Source: Proteobacteria bacterium UBA2363 (lineage in GTDB: Bacteria > Pseudomonadota > Gammaproteobacteria > Xanthomonadales > UBA2363). Taken from it: a stretch of 64,000 bases of DNA. Shown one piece after another: positions 52,025 through 60,438 of this stretch. Below the pieces are notes generated by a model. The model was not told where the DNA came from and ran no database searches. It saw only the letters and a program-made list of their open reading frames with translations. The translations under genes were made by a program, and so were the position numbers. The stretch is taken from contig DDTN01000015.1 of the NCBI GenBank assembly GCA_002344355.1, forward strand, positions 1 through 64,000, in the 5' to 3' direction. How positions within the stretch are numbered: the first letter of the stretch is position 1; the number at the start of each line of letters is the position of its first letter.

Positions 52025-52864
52025 CTAGGTCTTGCGGGTGGCCAGGCGACCGGCGCTGGCGCAGCGGGTGTGCAGGTTGAAGGTGGCGCCAGCGACCAGG
52101 ATGTGCACGCGCAGGCCGAGCAGGCAGACCGGGTCGTCCTCGCCGGCGCGGTCCATCGACGAGAAGCTGAGCTCGCTGGCGTCGACCACGGTGACCGTGC
52201 CGCTGCCCTCGACCTCGAGCGTGTTGTCCGGGCCGATGAAGGCGGCGGTGTCCTCGTCCAGGCCGATGCCGACCGCGAACGGGTTGTAGGCCAGCCCCGC
52301 CACCAGCCGGCCGAGGCGGTCGCGCTGCCGGAAGTGCTGGTCGATGACGAAGCGGTTGGTCAGGCCCAGGCCGGGCGCCAGGCGCACCGAGCTGGCGCGC
52401 GGCGAGCTGCCCTCGTCGCCGAAGGCGATCATGTGTTCGCTGAGGATGCCCGCGCCGGCGCTGGTGCCGCCGACCGTGATGCCGGCGGCGCTGCGCAGCC
52501 GGATCAGCTTGGCGACCGGCGTGCCGCCGATCAGGGTCGACAGGCGCAACTGGTTGCCGCCAGTGAAGAACACGCCGGTGGCGCGTTCCAGACGGGCCAG
52601 CCGCCCGGGCTCGTGGCAGTCGCGGCGGGTGTCGAAGTCCATCACCTCGACGCGGCCGGCGCCCAGCTCCGGGAACAGCCGGGCGTAGGTGTCGCCGGTG
52701 GCGAGCAGGCGGCTGGCGGTGGGAATGACCACGATGTCGGCATCGGCGCCGCCGCACAGCTCGACGAAGCGGCGCAGGATGCGCGGATCGGTCTCCTTGT
52801 CCTCGGCGCCGCCGATCGGAATGATCCAGCCGCGCTGTTCCCCGTCCGCCACCTTGCTCGGCAT
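52025..52864 (-). CDS. cphB: Cyanophycinase
   Basis: 279 residues, peptidase S51 family. WIIPIGGAEDKETDPRIL opens the fold; GVFFTGGNQLRLSTLI and ITVGGTSAGAGILSEHM carry the catalytic Ser135 in GTSAGA. It cuts cyanophycin to beta-Asp-Arg dipeptides in the cytoplasm. Start ATG 52864 (MPSKVADGEQ) was preferred to an upstream in-frame start. With iadA upstream, the pathway to free amino acids is complete. Confidence 0.94.
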   Translation of the reverse strand: MPSKVADGEQRGWIIPIGGAEDKETDPRILRRFVELCGGADADIVVIPTASRLLATGDTYARLFPELGAGRVEVMDFDTRRDCHEPGRLARLERATGVFFTGGNQLRLSTLIGGTPVAKLIRLRSAAGITVGGTSAGAGILSEHMIAFGDEGSSPRASSVRLAPGLGLTNRFVIDQHFRQRDRLGRLVAGLAYNPFAVGIGLDEDTAAFIGPDNTLEVEGSGTVTVVDASELSFSSMDRAGEDDPVCLLGLRVHILVAGATFNLHTRCASAGRLATRKT

Positions 52865-53015
52865 GCCCAGACTCCTGTCGCCGCAGGCGCTGCGCATCCT
52901 GCCCGGCCGTTACGCACCCACGATCCGCGGCGCGAACCGCGCGCGGACCCGCTTCCCCCCGATCCCCCCGTGGCGGCGCGGGCCGGATGCGCTCCGGGCC
53001 TGGCCACCGGTCCGC

Positions 53016-54197
53016 TCAGCGCGCGGACGTCTCGAACATACCATGGCGCAGCGCGCGGCCCGCGGCGACGTGGTGGACCCCGCCCAGCCAGACCTCGGCC
53101 GCCCGGCCGTCGCCGTCCAGCGCCACCAGGTCGGCGTCGGCGCCGACCGCGATGCAGCCCTTGCCGGGCAGCCGCCACAGGCGCGCGACGTTGCGGGTGA
53201 AGGCCGGCAGGATCTGTTCCAGGGCCAGGCCGCGGCCGACCAGTTCGTGCACCGTGGCGAGCAGGGCGCCGGCATCGCCGACGCCCATGCCGGTCACCCG
53301 GCCGTTCTCGTCGAAGCAGGGCAGGCAGCCGCCGGCATCGGAGCTGACGGTCACACGGTCGGCCGGCGCACCGCTGTCCAGGTAGCGCGCCAGGGCGTCG
53401 GCGGCCGACCAGGCGTCCTCGCCGTCCTCGACCGGGAAGGCGGTGATGTCGATGCTGCTGCCGCGCCGGGCCAGGTCGATGGCCTCCTCGAACAGGGCCT
53501 TGCGGCGATTGACGTGGGTGGGATGGAACACCCGCGGCGGCAGTTCGCTGCCGTCCAGCGCGCGGCGCACCAGGTCCAGGCCGCGCGGTCCGTCGCCCAG
53601 GTGCAGGTGGACGATGCCGGCCTTGCCGGTCGTCAGGCCGGCGACGTGCGCGACCGAGGCGATCCGCAGCAGCTCGTCCAGGGTCGGCTGGCTGGAGCGG
53701 TGGTCGCTGAGCGCCAGCTCGCCGACGCCGACCAGGGCCTCGACGAAGGCCAGGTCGGCGCGCAGGTCGCCGCTGAGGGTGGCCGGCGGCAGGTGGTAGC
53801 CGCCGGCCAGCGCCCAGGCCGACAGGCCCTGTTCGCGCAGGCCGTGGACGTTCGCCAGCAGCTCGCGCAGGCCCCGGCCGACGTCGTCGGTGCCGAGCAG
53901 GCCGATTACCGAGGTGACCCCGGCGGTGGTGTAGCGCGACAGCATCGGCGCCGGCACCCGCGAGGCGAAACCCGACTCGCCGCCGCCGCCGGTGACGTGG
54001 ACATGGCCGTCGACCAGACCCGGGATCAGCGGCGCCCCGGCCAGGTCGACCTCGTCCACCGCCAGCGCCGGCGGCAGGGGCAGCGGTGCAAGCCGCTTTC
54101 CCAGCCAGAGGATCTTGCCGCCGCCCAGCAGCAGGTCGCGGCGGCCGAGCGCCTCGGGGGCGTACACGAGGGCATTGCGGATCAGGGTCAGGCTCAT
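53016..54197 (-). CDS. iadA: Isoaspartyl (beta-aspartyl) dipeptidase
   Basis: 393 residues, amidohydrolase fold. LIPGLVDGHVHVTGGGGE has the metal-binding HVH (65-67), the GKAGIVHLHLGDG and RVFHPTHVNR regions add further His ligands, and TVSSDAGGCLP the catalytic Asp. It hydrolyses beta-Asp-Arg, finishing cyanophycin breakdown. First gene of the iadA-cphB-cphA operon, with 151 nt before cphB. A TATAAG hexamer ends 7 nt before the ATG, which points to a leaderless transcript. Confidence 0.93.
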   Translation of the reverse strand: MSLTLIRNALVYAPEALGRRDLLLGGGKILWLGKRLAPLPLPPALAVDEVDLAGAPLIPGLVDGHVHVTGGGGESGFASRVPAPMLSRYTTAGVTSVIGLLGTDDVGRGLRELLANVHGLREQGLSAWALAGGYHLPPATLSGDLRADLAFVEALVGVGELALSDHRSSQPTLDELLRIASVAHVAGLTTGKAGIVHLHLGDGPRGLDLVRRALDGSELPPRVFHPTHVNRRKALFEEAIDLARRGSSIDITAFPVEDGEDAWSAADALARYLDSGAPADRVTVSSDAGGCLPCFDENGRVTGMGVGDAGALLATVHELVGRGLALEQILPAFTRNVARLWRLPGKGCIAVGADADLVALDGDGRAAEVWLGGVHHVAAGRALRHGMFETSAR

Positions 54198-54204
54198 GGC
54201 CGGG

Positions 54205-54210
54205 CTTATA
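54205..54210 (-). promoter_or_regulatory. Possible -10 box of iadA, leaderless
   Basis: TATAAG on the minus strand, 7 nt from the iadA ATG. A GTGACG about 19 nt upstream is a poor -35. If used, transcription would begin at or next to the A of ATG. Confidence 0.4.
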
Positions 54211-54351
54211 GCAGACCGCGCGCGGCCGCCGTCACGGACGGCAGGCGCGTCCGGGGGAGCGTGGCCTCGACGGCGTGGCCCACCCGCGCGTTGCGGGGGG
54301 AGCCACAAGGCGCCGGCGCCCTGGCCACGGCGCCTGGCGGGGCGCATCAGC

Positions 54352-54369
54352 TGTCAAGCGGACTTGACA
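54352..54369. promoter_or_regulatory. Operator-like perfect palindrome
   Basis: TGTCAAG-CGGA-CTTGACA, 7-bp arms around a 4-bp spacer. The right arm contains TTGACA (54364-54369), a perfect -35 hexamer reading toward the membrane protein/XRE pair. It lies 54 nt upstream of that pair. It fits autorepression by the XRE regulator encoded at 54839. Confidence 0.55.
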
Positions 54370-54422
54370 TCGGGCCCGCGCTCATGGAAAGCTCACTTTA
54401 CTTTCAGTCAAGGACACTCCTC

Positions 54423-54842
54423 ATGACCCGCTGCTCCAGCCCCGCCGCCCGCCGCTATGCGCGCCGCCTGTTCGTCGCCATGGCGGCCTACCTGGTCACC
54501 CTGGTCCTGGCCGTGGCCTTCGTCCGAGACGGCGGCGTCACCGGTCCGCTGGCCTGGCTGCTGGCCCTGCTGCCCGGCCTGAGCGTCGCCAGCATCTTCT
54601 GGATCATCGGCCGCCTGCTGGTCGAGGAAACCGACGAATACCTGCGCATGCTGCTGGTCCGCCAGGCCCTGTTCGCCTCCGGCTTCGCGCTGTCGGTGGC
54701 GACCCTGTGGGGCTTCCTGGACACCTTCGGCCTGGTGCCCCGGCTGCCGGCCTTCTACCTGGCCGTGCTCTGGTTCCTCGGACTGGGCCTGGGCAACTGC
54801 TGGACCTGGCTGTCCGACCGCGACACCGGGCGGTCGCCATGA
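54423..54842 (+). CDS. Small integral membrane protein, partner of XRE regulator
   Basis: 139 residues with about four membrane helices (LFVAMAAYLVTLVLAVAFV, LAWLLALLPGLSVASIFWIIG, ALFASGFALSVATLWGFLD, FYLAVLWFLGLGLGNCWTWL). EETDEYLRMLLVRQ, between helices 2 and 3, is typical of a small membrane family that pairs with YozG-like HTH genes. AAGGA upstream of the ATG. It overlaps the regulator by 4 nt. Function unknown. Confidence 0.8.
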   Translation: MTRCSSPAARRYARRLFVAMAAYLVTLVLAVAFVRDGGVTGPLAWLLALLPGLSVASIFWIIGRLLVEETDEYLRMLLVRQALFASGFALSVATLWGFLDTFGLVPRLPAFYLAVLWFLGLGLGNCWTWLSDRDTGRSP

Positions 54843-55048
54843 ACAACCGCCTGAAGGTGCTGCGCGCCGAGCGGGGCTGGAGCCAGGCCGACCTCGCCGA
54901 ACGCCTGGGCATCTCGCGGCAGAGCGTCAACGCCATCGAGACCGGCCGCTACGACCCCAGCCTGCCATTGGCCTTCCGCATCGCTGCGGTCTTCGGGCAG
55001 CGGATCGAGGCGATCTTCAGCCCGGCAGCGGATCACGGCGAGGGCTGA
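54839..55048 (+). CDS. XRE-family transcriptional regulator (YozG-like)
   Basis: 69 residues, just one HTH_3 domain: NRLKVLRAERGWSQADLAERL, SRQSVNAIETGRYDPSLPLAF, then VFGQRIEAIF. This short type normally forms dimers and represses its own operon. ATG is inside the stop of the membrane protein gene (ATGA). The palindrome at 54352-54369 is its likely target. Confidence 0.88.
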   Translation: MNNRLKVLRAERGWSQADLAERLGISRQSVNAIETGRYDPSLPLAFRIAAVFGQRIEAIFSPAADHGEG

Positions 55049-55160
55049 GGGGCCCGCCGCCGTCCGCTGCGTGGCGCCGGGCAGCCACCGGCATTTCCCG
55101 CGCAGGCGGTCGGCATTGTCAACAGCTGTGAACCCGCGCCGCGCGCACGCGCGGCTTGCG

Positions 55161-55166
55161 TAGAAT
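55161..55166 (+). promoter_or_regulatory. Possible -10 box of the plsC-like gene, leaderless
   Basis: TAGAAT ends 9 nt before ATG 55176, and there is no Shine-Dalgarno sequence (CCGGCACCC precedes the ATG). No good -35 was seen. Confidence 0.35.
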
Positions 55167-55175
55167 CCGGCACCC

Positions 55176-55943
55176 ATGGATGCCGGCCCCCGCACCTCGA
55201 CCCTGGCCACCCGCGGCCAGCCATCGCGCTGGCTGTGGCCGCTCGGCAACGCCCTGCAACTGGCCTTCACCCTGGCCTGGTCGGTGGCCTGCATCAGCCT
55301 GGCCCTGCTGGTGCGCCTGCTGACCGGTTCGCGGCGCCTGCCGCTGGCCATGGCCCGCCGGCTGTGGGCGCCCGGCCTGCTGCTCGGCGCCGGCGTCCGC
55401 CTGCGCGTCGAGGGCGCCGAGGCCATCGACTGGTCCAGGCCCATGGTGCTGGCGGCCAGCCACCAGTCGGTGATCGACGTCTGCGTGCTGTTCCGCGCCG
55501 TGCCGGTCCCGTTGCGGTTCCTGCTCAAGGACGAGCTGACCCGCGTCCCCTTCCTGGGCTGGTACACCCGCGCGATGGGCATGGTCGGCGTGCGGCGCGG
55601 CAAGGGTCGCGCCGCCGCCGCCAGCGTCGAGCGCGCCGCCGCCCTGGTGCGCGGCGGCGCGACGCTGGCCACCTTCCCGGAAGGCACCCGCGGCAAGCCC
55701 GGGCAGCTCGGTCCGTTCAAGGGCGGCGCCTTCCAGGTCGCCCTGGCCGCCGCCGTGCCGGTGCTCCCGGTGGCGATCGTCGACAGCGGCCGGGTCCTTC
55801 CGCCCGGTGGCTTCCGCGTGCGGCCGGGTCGCATCACGGTGCGTTTCGGCACCCCGATCGCCGGCGACGCGCTGGACGAGGATCGCGCCGGACTGGCGAC
55901 GCGCACGCGAGAGGCGGTGCAGGCGCTGATGGCGGGACACTGA
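55176..55943 (+). CDS. plsC: 1-acyl-sn-glycerol-3-phosphate acyltransferase (PlsC family)
   Basis: 255 residues. N-terminal hydrophobic helix (LQLAFTLAWSVACISLALLVRLL), then motif I SHQSVID (HX4D, here H-QSVI-D), the KDELTRVPFLGWYTRAMGMV region, motif III FPEGTRGKPGQ and motif IV VPVLPVAIVDSG. Makes phosphatidic acid on the inner membrane. Other PlsC-fold enzymes acylate different lipids, so the precise substrate is not certain. Alone on this strand, convergent with trpE. Confidence 0.88.
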   Translation: MDAGPRTSTLATRGQPSRWLWPLGNALQLAFTLAWSVACISLALLVRLLTGSRRLPLAMARRLWAPGLLLGAGVRLRVEGAEAIDWSRPMVLAASHQSVIDVCVLFRAVPVPLRFLLKDELTRVPFLGWYTRAMGMVGVRRGKGRAAAASVERAAALVRGGATLATFPEGTRGKPGQLGPFKGGAFQVALAAAVPVLPVAIVDSGRVLPPGGFRVRPGRITVRFGTPIAGDALDEDRAGLATRTREAVQALMAGH

Positions 55944-56018
55944 CGCGCACCCTTCCATACCGCCGGGCGCGTGTCGCCGCTGCCCTGGCACCGCACGTGC
56001 CCCCTTCCCCGCCCCCGG

Positions 56019-57494
56019 TTACAGCCCCGCCACCGCCTGCGCCACGGCGCGGAACAGGGCCCGGCCCTTGCTCATGGTCTCCTCCCATTCGCGGGCGGGG
56101 TCGGAGTCGGCGACGATGCCGGCGCCGGCCTGGACGTGCAGCTGGCCGTCCTGGATGACCGCGGTGCGGATGGCGATGGCGAGGTCGGCATCGCCGTGCC
56201 AGCCGAGCCAGCCGACCGCGCCGGCGTAGACGTTGCGGCGCACCGGCTCGAGTTCCTCGATGATCTCCAGGGCGCGCACCTTGGGCGCGCCGGACACGGT
56301 ACCGGCCGGGAAGGTGGCGCGCAGCACGTCGAGGGCGTCCAGGCCCTCGCGCAGGCGACCCTCGACCTGGCTGACGATGTGCATGACGTGGCTGTAGCGC
56401 TCGATGACCATGCGCTCGGGCACGGTCACGCTGCCCGGCCGGGCGACCCGGCCGACGTCGTTGCGGCCCAGGTCCATCAGCATCACGTGCTCGGCCAGCT
56501 CCTTGGGGTCGGCCAGCAGTTCGGCCGCCAGCGCGGCATCCGCGTCCGGGGTCGCACCGCGCGGCCGGGTGCCGGCGATCGGCCGTACGGTGACGGTGCC
56601 GCCGGCCAGGCGCACCAGGATCTCCGGCGAGGAGCCGACCACATGGCAGCCGTCCAGATCGAGGAAATACATGTACGGCGAAGGGTTCATCGCCCGCAGC
56701 GCCCGGTACACGTCCAGCGGCCGCGCCCGGAACGGCACGCTCAGGCGCTGGCTCAGCACCACCTGGAAGATGTCGCCGGCCAGGATGTACTCCTGGCAGG
56801 TGCGCACCGCCGCCTCGAAGGCGTCGCGGCTGAAGCCGGACACGAAATGGCTCTCGTCGATCGCCGAGGGGTCGAGCACCTCCGGATACCCGGGCGCGCC
56901 GCCGCGCAGCCGGTGCACCAGGGCGTCCAGGCGACGCTGCGCCTGGGCGTAGGCGCCGGCCTCGCGCGGATCGGCGTGGACGATCAGCGCCAGGGTGCCG
57001 CGCAGGCTGTCGAACACCGCCAGGGCGTCGGACTCCATCAGCAGGATGTCCGGCGTGCCCAGGGCGTCGGGCTTGTCGCGGCGCGCGAGGCCGGGCTCGA
57101 TGTAGCGGATGGTCTCGAAGCCGAAGTAGCCGACCAGGCCGCCGGTGAAGGCGGGCAGGCCGTCCAGGACCGGCACCGAGTATCCGGCCTGCAGGCGCGC
57201 GACCTCGGCCAGGGGGTCGTCGACCTCGCGCTCCTCGACGGTCTCGCCCAGCACCTGGGCGCGCCAGGTGTGGCCGTGCACGGTCCAGGTGCGCCGGGCC
57301 GGGAGGCCGATGATCGAATGGCGGCCCCAGGTCTCGCCGCCCTCGACCGACTCGAACAGGTAGGCGTAGGGCCCGTCGGCCAGCTTCAGGTACACCGACA
57401 GCGGCGTGTCGAGGTCGGCATGGACCTCGCGCACCAGCGGGATGCGGGTGTGGCCCTGGGCGGCGAGGGCGTCGAATTCGGAACGGCTGAGCAT
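56019..57494 (-). CDS. trpE: Anthranilate synthase component I
   Basis: 491 residues, normal length. FTGGLVGYFGFETIRY, GDIFQVVLSQR, PSPYMYFLDL, VGSSPEILVRL, PIAGTRPRG, ELLADPKELAEHVMLMDLGRNDVG, FPAGTVSGAPKVRALEII and GAVGWLGWHGDADLAIAIRTA form the chorismate-binding core. Uses ammonia from TrpG. The start MLSRSEFDALAAQG fits xanthomonad TrpE. No leader peptide with Trp codons was seen in the 79 nt upstream. Confidence 0.96.
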   Translation of the reverse strand: MLSRSEFDALAAQGHTRIPLVREVHADLDTPLSVYLKLADGPYAYLFESVEGGETWGRHSIIGLPARRTWTVHGHTWRAQVLGETVEEREVDDPLAEVARLQAGYSVPVLDGLPAFTGGLVGYFGFETIRYIEPGLARRDKPDALGTPDILLMESDALAVFDSLRGTLALIVHADPREAGAYAQAQRRLDALVHRLRGGAPGYPEVLDPSAIDESHFVSGFSRDAFEAAVRTCQEYILAGDIFQVVLSQRLSVPFRARPLDVYRALRAMNPSPYMYFLDLDGCHVVGSSPEILVRLAGGTVTVRPIAGTRPRGATPDADAALAAELLADPKELAEHVMLMDLGRNDVGRVARPGSVTVPERMVIERYSHVMHIVSQVEGRLREGLDALDVLRATFPAGTVSGAPKVRALEIIEELEPVRRNVYAGAVGWLGWHGDADLAIAIRTAVIQDGQLHVQAGAGIVADSDPAREWEETMSKGRALFRAVAQAVAGL

Positions 57495-57573
57495 GTCGGC
57501 GGCGACGGCGTGGCGGCCGGCGATTATCGCCGCTGGCGGTCGCGGCTGCGCGAACGGCCGGCCCGGCGGCCGC

Positions 57574-59589
57574 TCAGGCGCGCGCCGCGGGCGTCGCCAG
57601 GCGCAGCTCGAACTCGACCCCGCTGCCGTCGTCCAGGTCGCGGGCGCCGGCCTGGCCCTGGTGCAGGCCGGCGACCAGGCGGACGATGTGCAGGCCCAGG
57701 CCCAGGTGCACGCCGCCGCTGCGCTGCTCGCGCACCGACACCAGGGAATCGAACAGGCGCTCGCGCATCGCCGCCGGCAGACGCGGGCCGCTGTTGGCGA
57801 CCCGGATGACGGCGTCGCGCGCGCCGCCGTCCAGGGCGATGCGGATCCAGCCGTCCGGCGGGCAGAAGCCGCGGGCATTGTCGACCAGCTTGTCGAGCGC
57901 CTGGGCGATCAGGTCCGGGGCGCCGGTGAACGGCAGCGGCGCCGGCGGCAGGGCGACCTCCAGCCGGCGCGGCGCCAGCAGCGGCCGGTAGCCCTCGGCG
58001 CAGTCGGCGACCAGGGCGCGCAGGTCGAAGCGTTCGATATCGGCACCCGCCACCGCCTGCTCGATGCGGGTCGCCTCGCCCAGGGCGCGGACCAGGCCGG
58101 CAAGGCGCTCGACGCCGCTGCGCGCGCGCTCCAGGTAGACCCGCGCCTGGGCACCGCCGGGATCGGCCTCGAGGTTCTCCAGCGAGCCGCGGACGATGGC
58201 GATCGGCGTCGACAGCTCATGGCTGAGGGTGCCGGCCAGGCCGCGCAGGTAACCGGTGTAGTCGCGCAGCTGCGCGAGCAGGCGCGCGAAGCTGCGCGAC
58301 AGGTCGCCGATCTCGTCGCCGGCGCGCGCCGCCGGCAGCACGGCGATCCGGCCGTCCTCGCCGAGCGCGCCTTCCACGCCGTCGCGCAGGGCGCGGATGC
58401 GGCCGCCCAGGCGCGCCGCGAACAGCAGCAGGGCCACCACCACGACCAGCACCGCCAGCGCGGTGACCGCGAACACGCCCGAGAACGCGCGGTCGGTCAG
58501 GCGCAGCAGGGCGTCGCTTTCGCGTTCCAGGCGCAGGCCGGCGCGCACCGCGTCGTTGATCCGGACCGGCACGGCGGCCGCCAGCACCGGGCGCTGGCTG
58601 TCGCCGTCGCGCCACCAGGCGGTCGCCGCCGCGCCCTGCGCCACCTGCCGCTGCAGGTCGTCGTCGGCGCGCCCGAGCGCGGCGTGGCCGGGCGGCAGCG
58701 GCGCCGCGGCGTCGAACAGCAGGCGCTGGTACAGCCAGCGCCGCCACAGCGGCACCGCGCCATCGATGCGCAGGGCGCCGGGCTCGCCGGCCTGGGCCAG
58801 CGGCCAGCCGGCCGGATCGTGGACGCGCACGCGGCTGCCGGGCGGCACCAGCTGCGCCAGCGTCGAGGCCAGCGCGCCGGAGGGCTCGACCACCGGCCAG
58901 GGCCGTCCGTCGTTGCCGTCGCTGCTGTCGGCGACCCGTGGCGGTCCGGCTTCGTCGGCATCGTGCATGCGGATGGCCAGCGCGCGCAGGCCATAGCCCT
59001 GCGGCAGGGCCAGTTCCACCCGATAGCCGCCGGCCCGCTCGTGCCAGCGGCCCTCGAGCTGCAGCGGCGACTGGCCGCCGCCGGCCGGCGCCGCCTGCAG
59101 CGGCCCGGCCTGGGCATTGGCCAGGCGCAGCTCGACCAGCCCCTGGCGGCCGTGCAACGCCAGCCACAGGTGGTCGAAACGGTCGGCGATCGACCAGTGG
59201 GCGTCGCCGCGCTGCGGCGTGTCGTCGGCGACGTCGATGCGCAGGTACAGCCGCTCGGCGTGGCTGCCGAGCAGCACGCGCACCGCGTCGCCGCCGGCGC
59301 GCGCGGTGCCGAAGGCGCGTTCCCCGGCCAGGCCGTCGAGCCAGAGGCGCTCGTCGCCGTCCAGGCGCGGCCGCGACCGCAGCGGCTGCACCGGCAACGC
59401 GGGGCCGGCCGACGGCAGCAGGGCCGGCTGGCGCGCCAGCGCCCGCGCCAGCGCCTCGGCCGAGGCCAGCAGGGCGCGCTCCTCGCCCTCGCGCAGGACC
59501 TCGCCGACCAGGCGCAGGTACTGCCAGCCGGCCCAGGGCAGCACCAGCAGGCCGAGCGACAGCAGCAGCAGCTTGCCGCGCAGCCTCAC
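57574..59589 (-). CDS. pdsS: Histidine kinase of proteobacterial dedicated sortase system
   Basis: 671 residues from GTG 59589. Membrane helix 1 at residues 6-20, a long periplasmic sensor of about 340 residues (RLDGDERLWLDGL, LYLRIDVADDTPQRGD, WSIADRFDHLWLALH resemble a carbohydrate-binding CBM9-like fold), helix 2 at about 372-393, HAMP, then H-box LSHELSTPIAIVRGS with His457, N-box ALDKLVDNARGF and G-boxes GLGLHIVR. The family always pairs with the regulator and sortase genes found here. The regulator gene ends 16 nt upstream. Confidence 0.88.
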   Translation of the reverse strand: MRLRGKLLLLSLGLLVLPWAGWQYLRLVGEVLREGEERALLASAEALARALARQPALLPSAGPALPVQPLRSRPRLDGDERLWLDGLAGERAFGTARAGGDAVRVLLGSHAERLYLRIDVADDTPQRGDAHWSIADRFDHLWLALHGRQGLVELRLANAQAGPLQAAPAGGGQSPLQLEGRWHERAGGYRVELALPQGYGLRALAIRMHDADEAGPPRVADSSDGNDGRPWPVVEPSGALASTLAQLVPPGSRVRVHDPAGWPLAQAGEPGALRIDGAVPLWRRWLYQRLLFDAAAPLPPGHAALGRADDDLQRQVAQGAAATAWWRDGDSQRPVLAAAVPVRINDAVRAGLRLERESDALLRLTDRAFSGVFAVTALAVLVVVVALLLFAARLGGRIRALRDGVEGALGEDGRIAVLPAARAGDEIGDLSRSFARLLAQLRDYTGYLRGLAGTLSHELSTPIAIVRGSLENLEADPGGAQARVYLERARSGVERLAGLVRALGEATRIEQAVAGADIERFDLRALVADCAEGYRPLLAPRRLEVALPPAPLPFTGAPDLIAQALDKLVDNARGFCPPDGWIRIALDGGARDAVIRVANSGPRLPAAMRERLFDSLVSVREQRSGGVHLGLGLHIVRLVAGLHQGQAGARDLDDGSGVEFELRLATPAARA

Positions 59590-59605
59590 CGCGGCAGGCC
59601 GGCGC

Positions 59606-60295
59606 TCACGGCCGCCACCGGTAGCCGGCGCCGTGCATGGTCTCGATCTCGGCGAAGGCCGGGTCGGCGGCCTCGAACTTGCGGCGGATGCGCTTGACGT
59701 GGGAGGTGACGGTGGCCTCGTCGACCTCGACCTGGGCCTCGCGCATCAACTGTTCGCGGCTGCGCACATGGCCGGGGTGGCGGACCAGGGCGTGCACCAT
59801 CCAGAACTCGGTGACGGTCAGGGCGATCTCGGCGTCCTGCCAGGCGACGCGCATGCGCTCGACCTCGAGGGTCAGGCCGCGCAGGCGCAGCACGGTCTCG
59901 CGCGCGGCCGGGCCGCGCAGGGCGTCCAGGCGCCGGAACAGCGCCTGGATGCGGGCGGTGAGCTGGGCCAGGCTGACCGACTTGCCCAGGTAGTCGTCGG
60001 CGCCCAGGCGCAGGCCGGAGATCACGTCCAGGTCGGTGTCGCGGGCGCTGAGGAACAGGATCGGCAGGGTCGGCGCGCGCACGCGCAGTTCCCGGCACAG
60101 CTCGAAGCCGCCCTCGGCCTCGGCGCCGAGGCCGACGTCGATCACCACCAGGTCGGGCAGGCGCAGGGTGAACGCCGCCAGCGCACCAGCGCGGTCGGCG
60201 AAGGTCGCCACCTGGTAGCCGTAGCGGCGCAGCGCCTCGGCGTAGTTGGCGGCGATCGCGGGCTCGTCCTCGACGATGGCGATGGTACGGCTCAT
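59606..60295 (-). CDS. pdsR: Response regulator of proteobacterial dedicated sortase system
   Basis: 229 residues, OmpR/PhoB type. Receiver domain IAIVEDEPAIAANY with phospho-acceptor Asp53 (LVVIDVGLG), Ser/Thr in ILFLSARD, Lys in DDYLGKSVSL. DNA-binding winged helix LTVTEFWMVHALVRHPGHV, TVTSHVKRIRRKFE, MHGAGYRWRP. Expected to control the divergent target/sortase genes. TATGCT lies 6 nt before the ATG, with no ribosome binding site, so the mRNA may be leaderless. Confidence 0.9.
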   Translation of the reverse strand: MSRTIAIVEDEPAIAANYAEALRRYGYQVATFADRAGALAAFTLRLPDLVVIDVGLGAEAEGGFELCRELRVRAPTLPILFLSARDTDLDVISGLRLGADDYLGKSVSLAQLTARIQALFRRLDALRGPAARETVLRLRGLTLEVERMRVAWQDAEIALTVTEFWMVHALVRHPGHVRSREQLMREAQVEVDEATVTSHVKRIRRKFEAADPAFAEIETMHGAGYRWRP

Positions 60296-60301
60296 GGCGC
60301 A

Positions 60302-60307
60302 AGCATA
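60302..60307 (-). promoter_or_regulatory. Possible -10 box of pdsR, leaderless
   Basis: TATGCT on the minus strand followed by TGCGCC and the ATG of pdsR. A start site 6-7 nt after the hexamer would be the A of ATG. The divergent 143-nt spacer should also hold the promoter of the VIT/VWA gene, which I could not locate. Confidence 0.4.
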
Positions 60308-60438
60308 GCCGCGGCATCCGCGGCCCCGGCGGCGCTGCCCGGAAATCGCCACATCCGGCCAGCGCTGCGCCCGTCGCCGCCACGGTGCGGTCCGGCCGCG
60401 GCGCTGCAATGACCCTGCCCCAACCCGAGGAGCAGGCC

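Noticed and set aside
57495..57573. trp attenuator upstream of trpE
   Set aside because: No short leader frame with tandem Trp codons and no alternative hairpin pair was visible.
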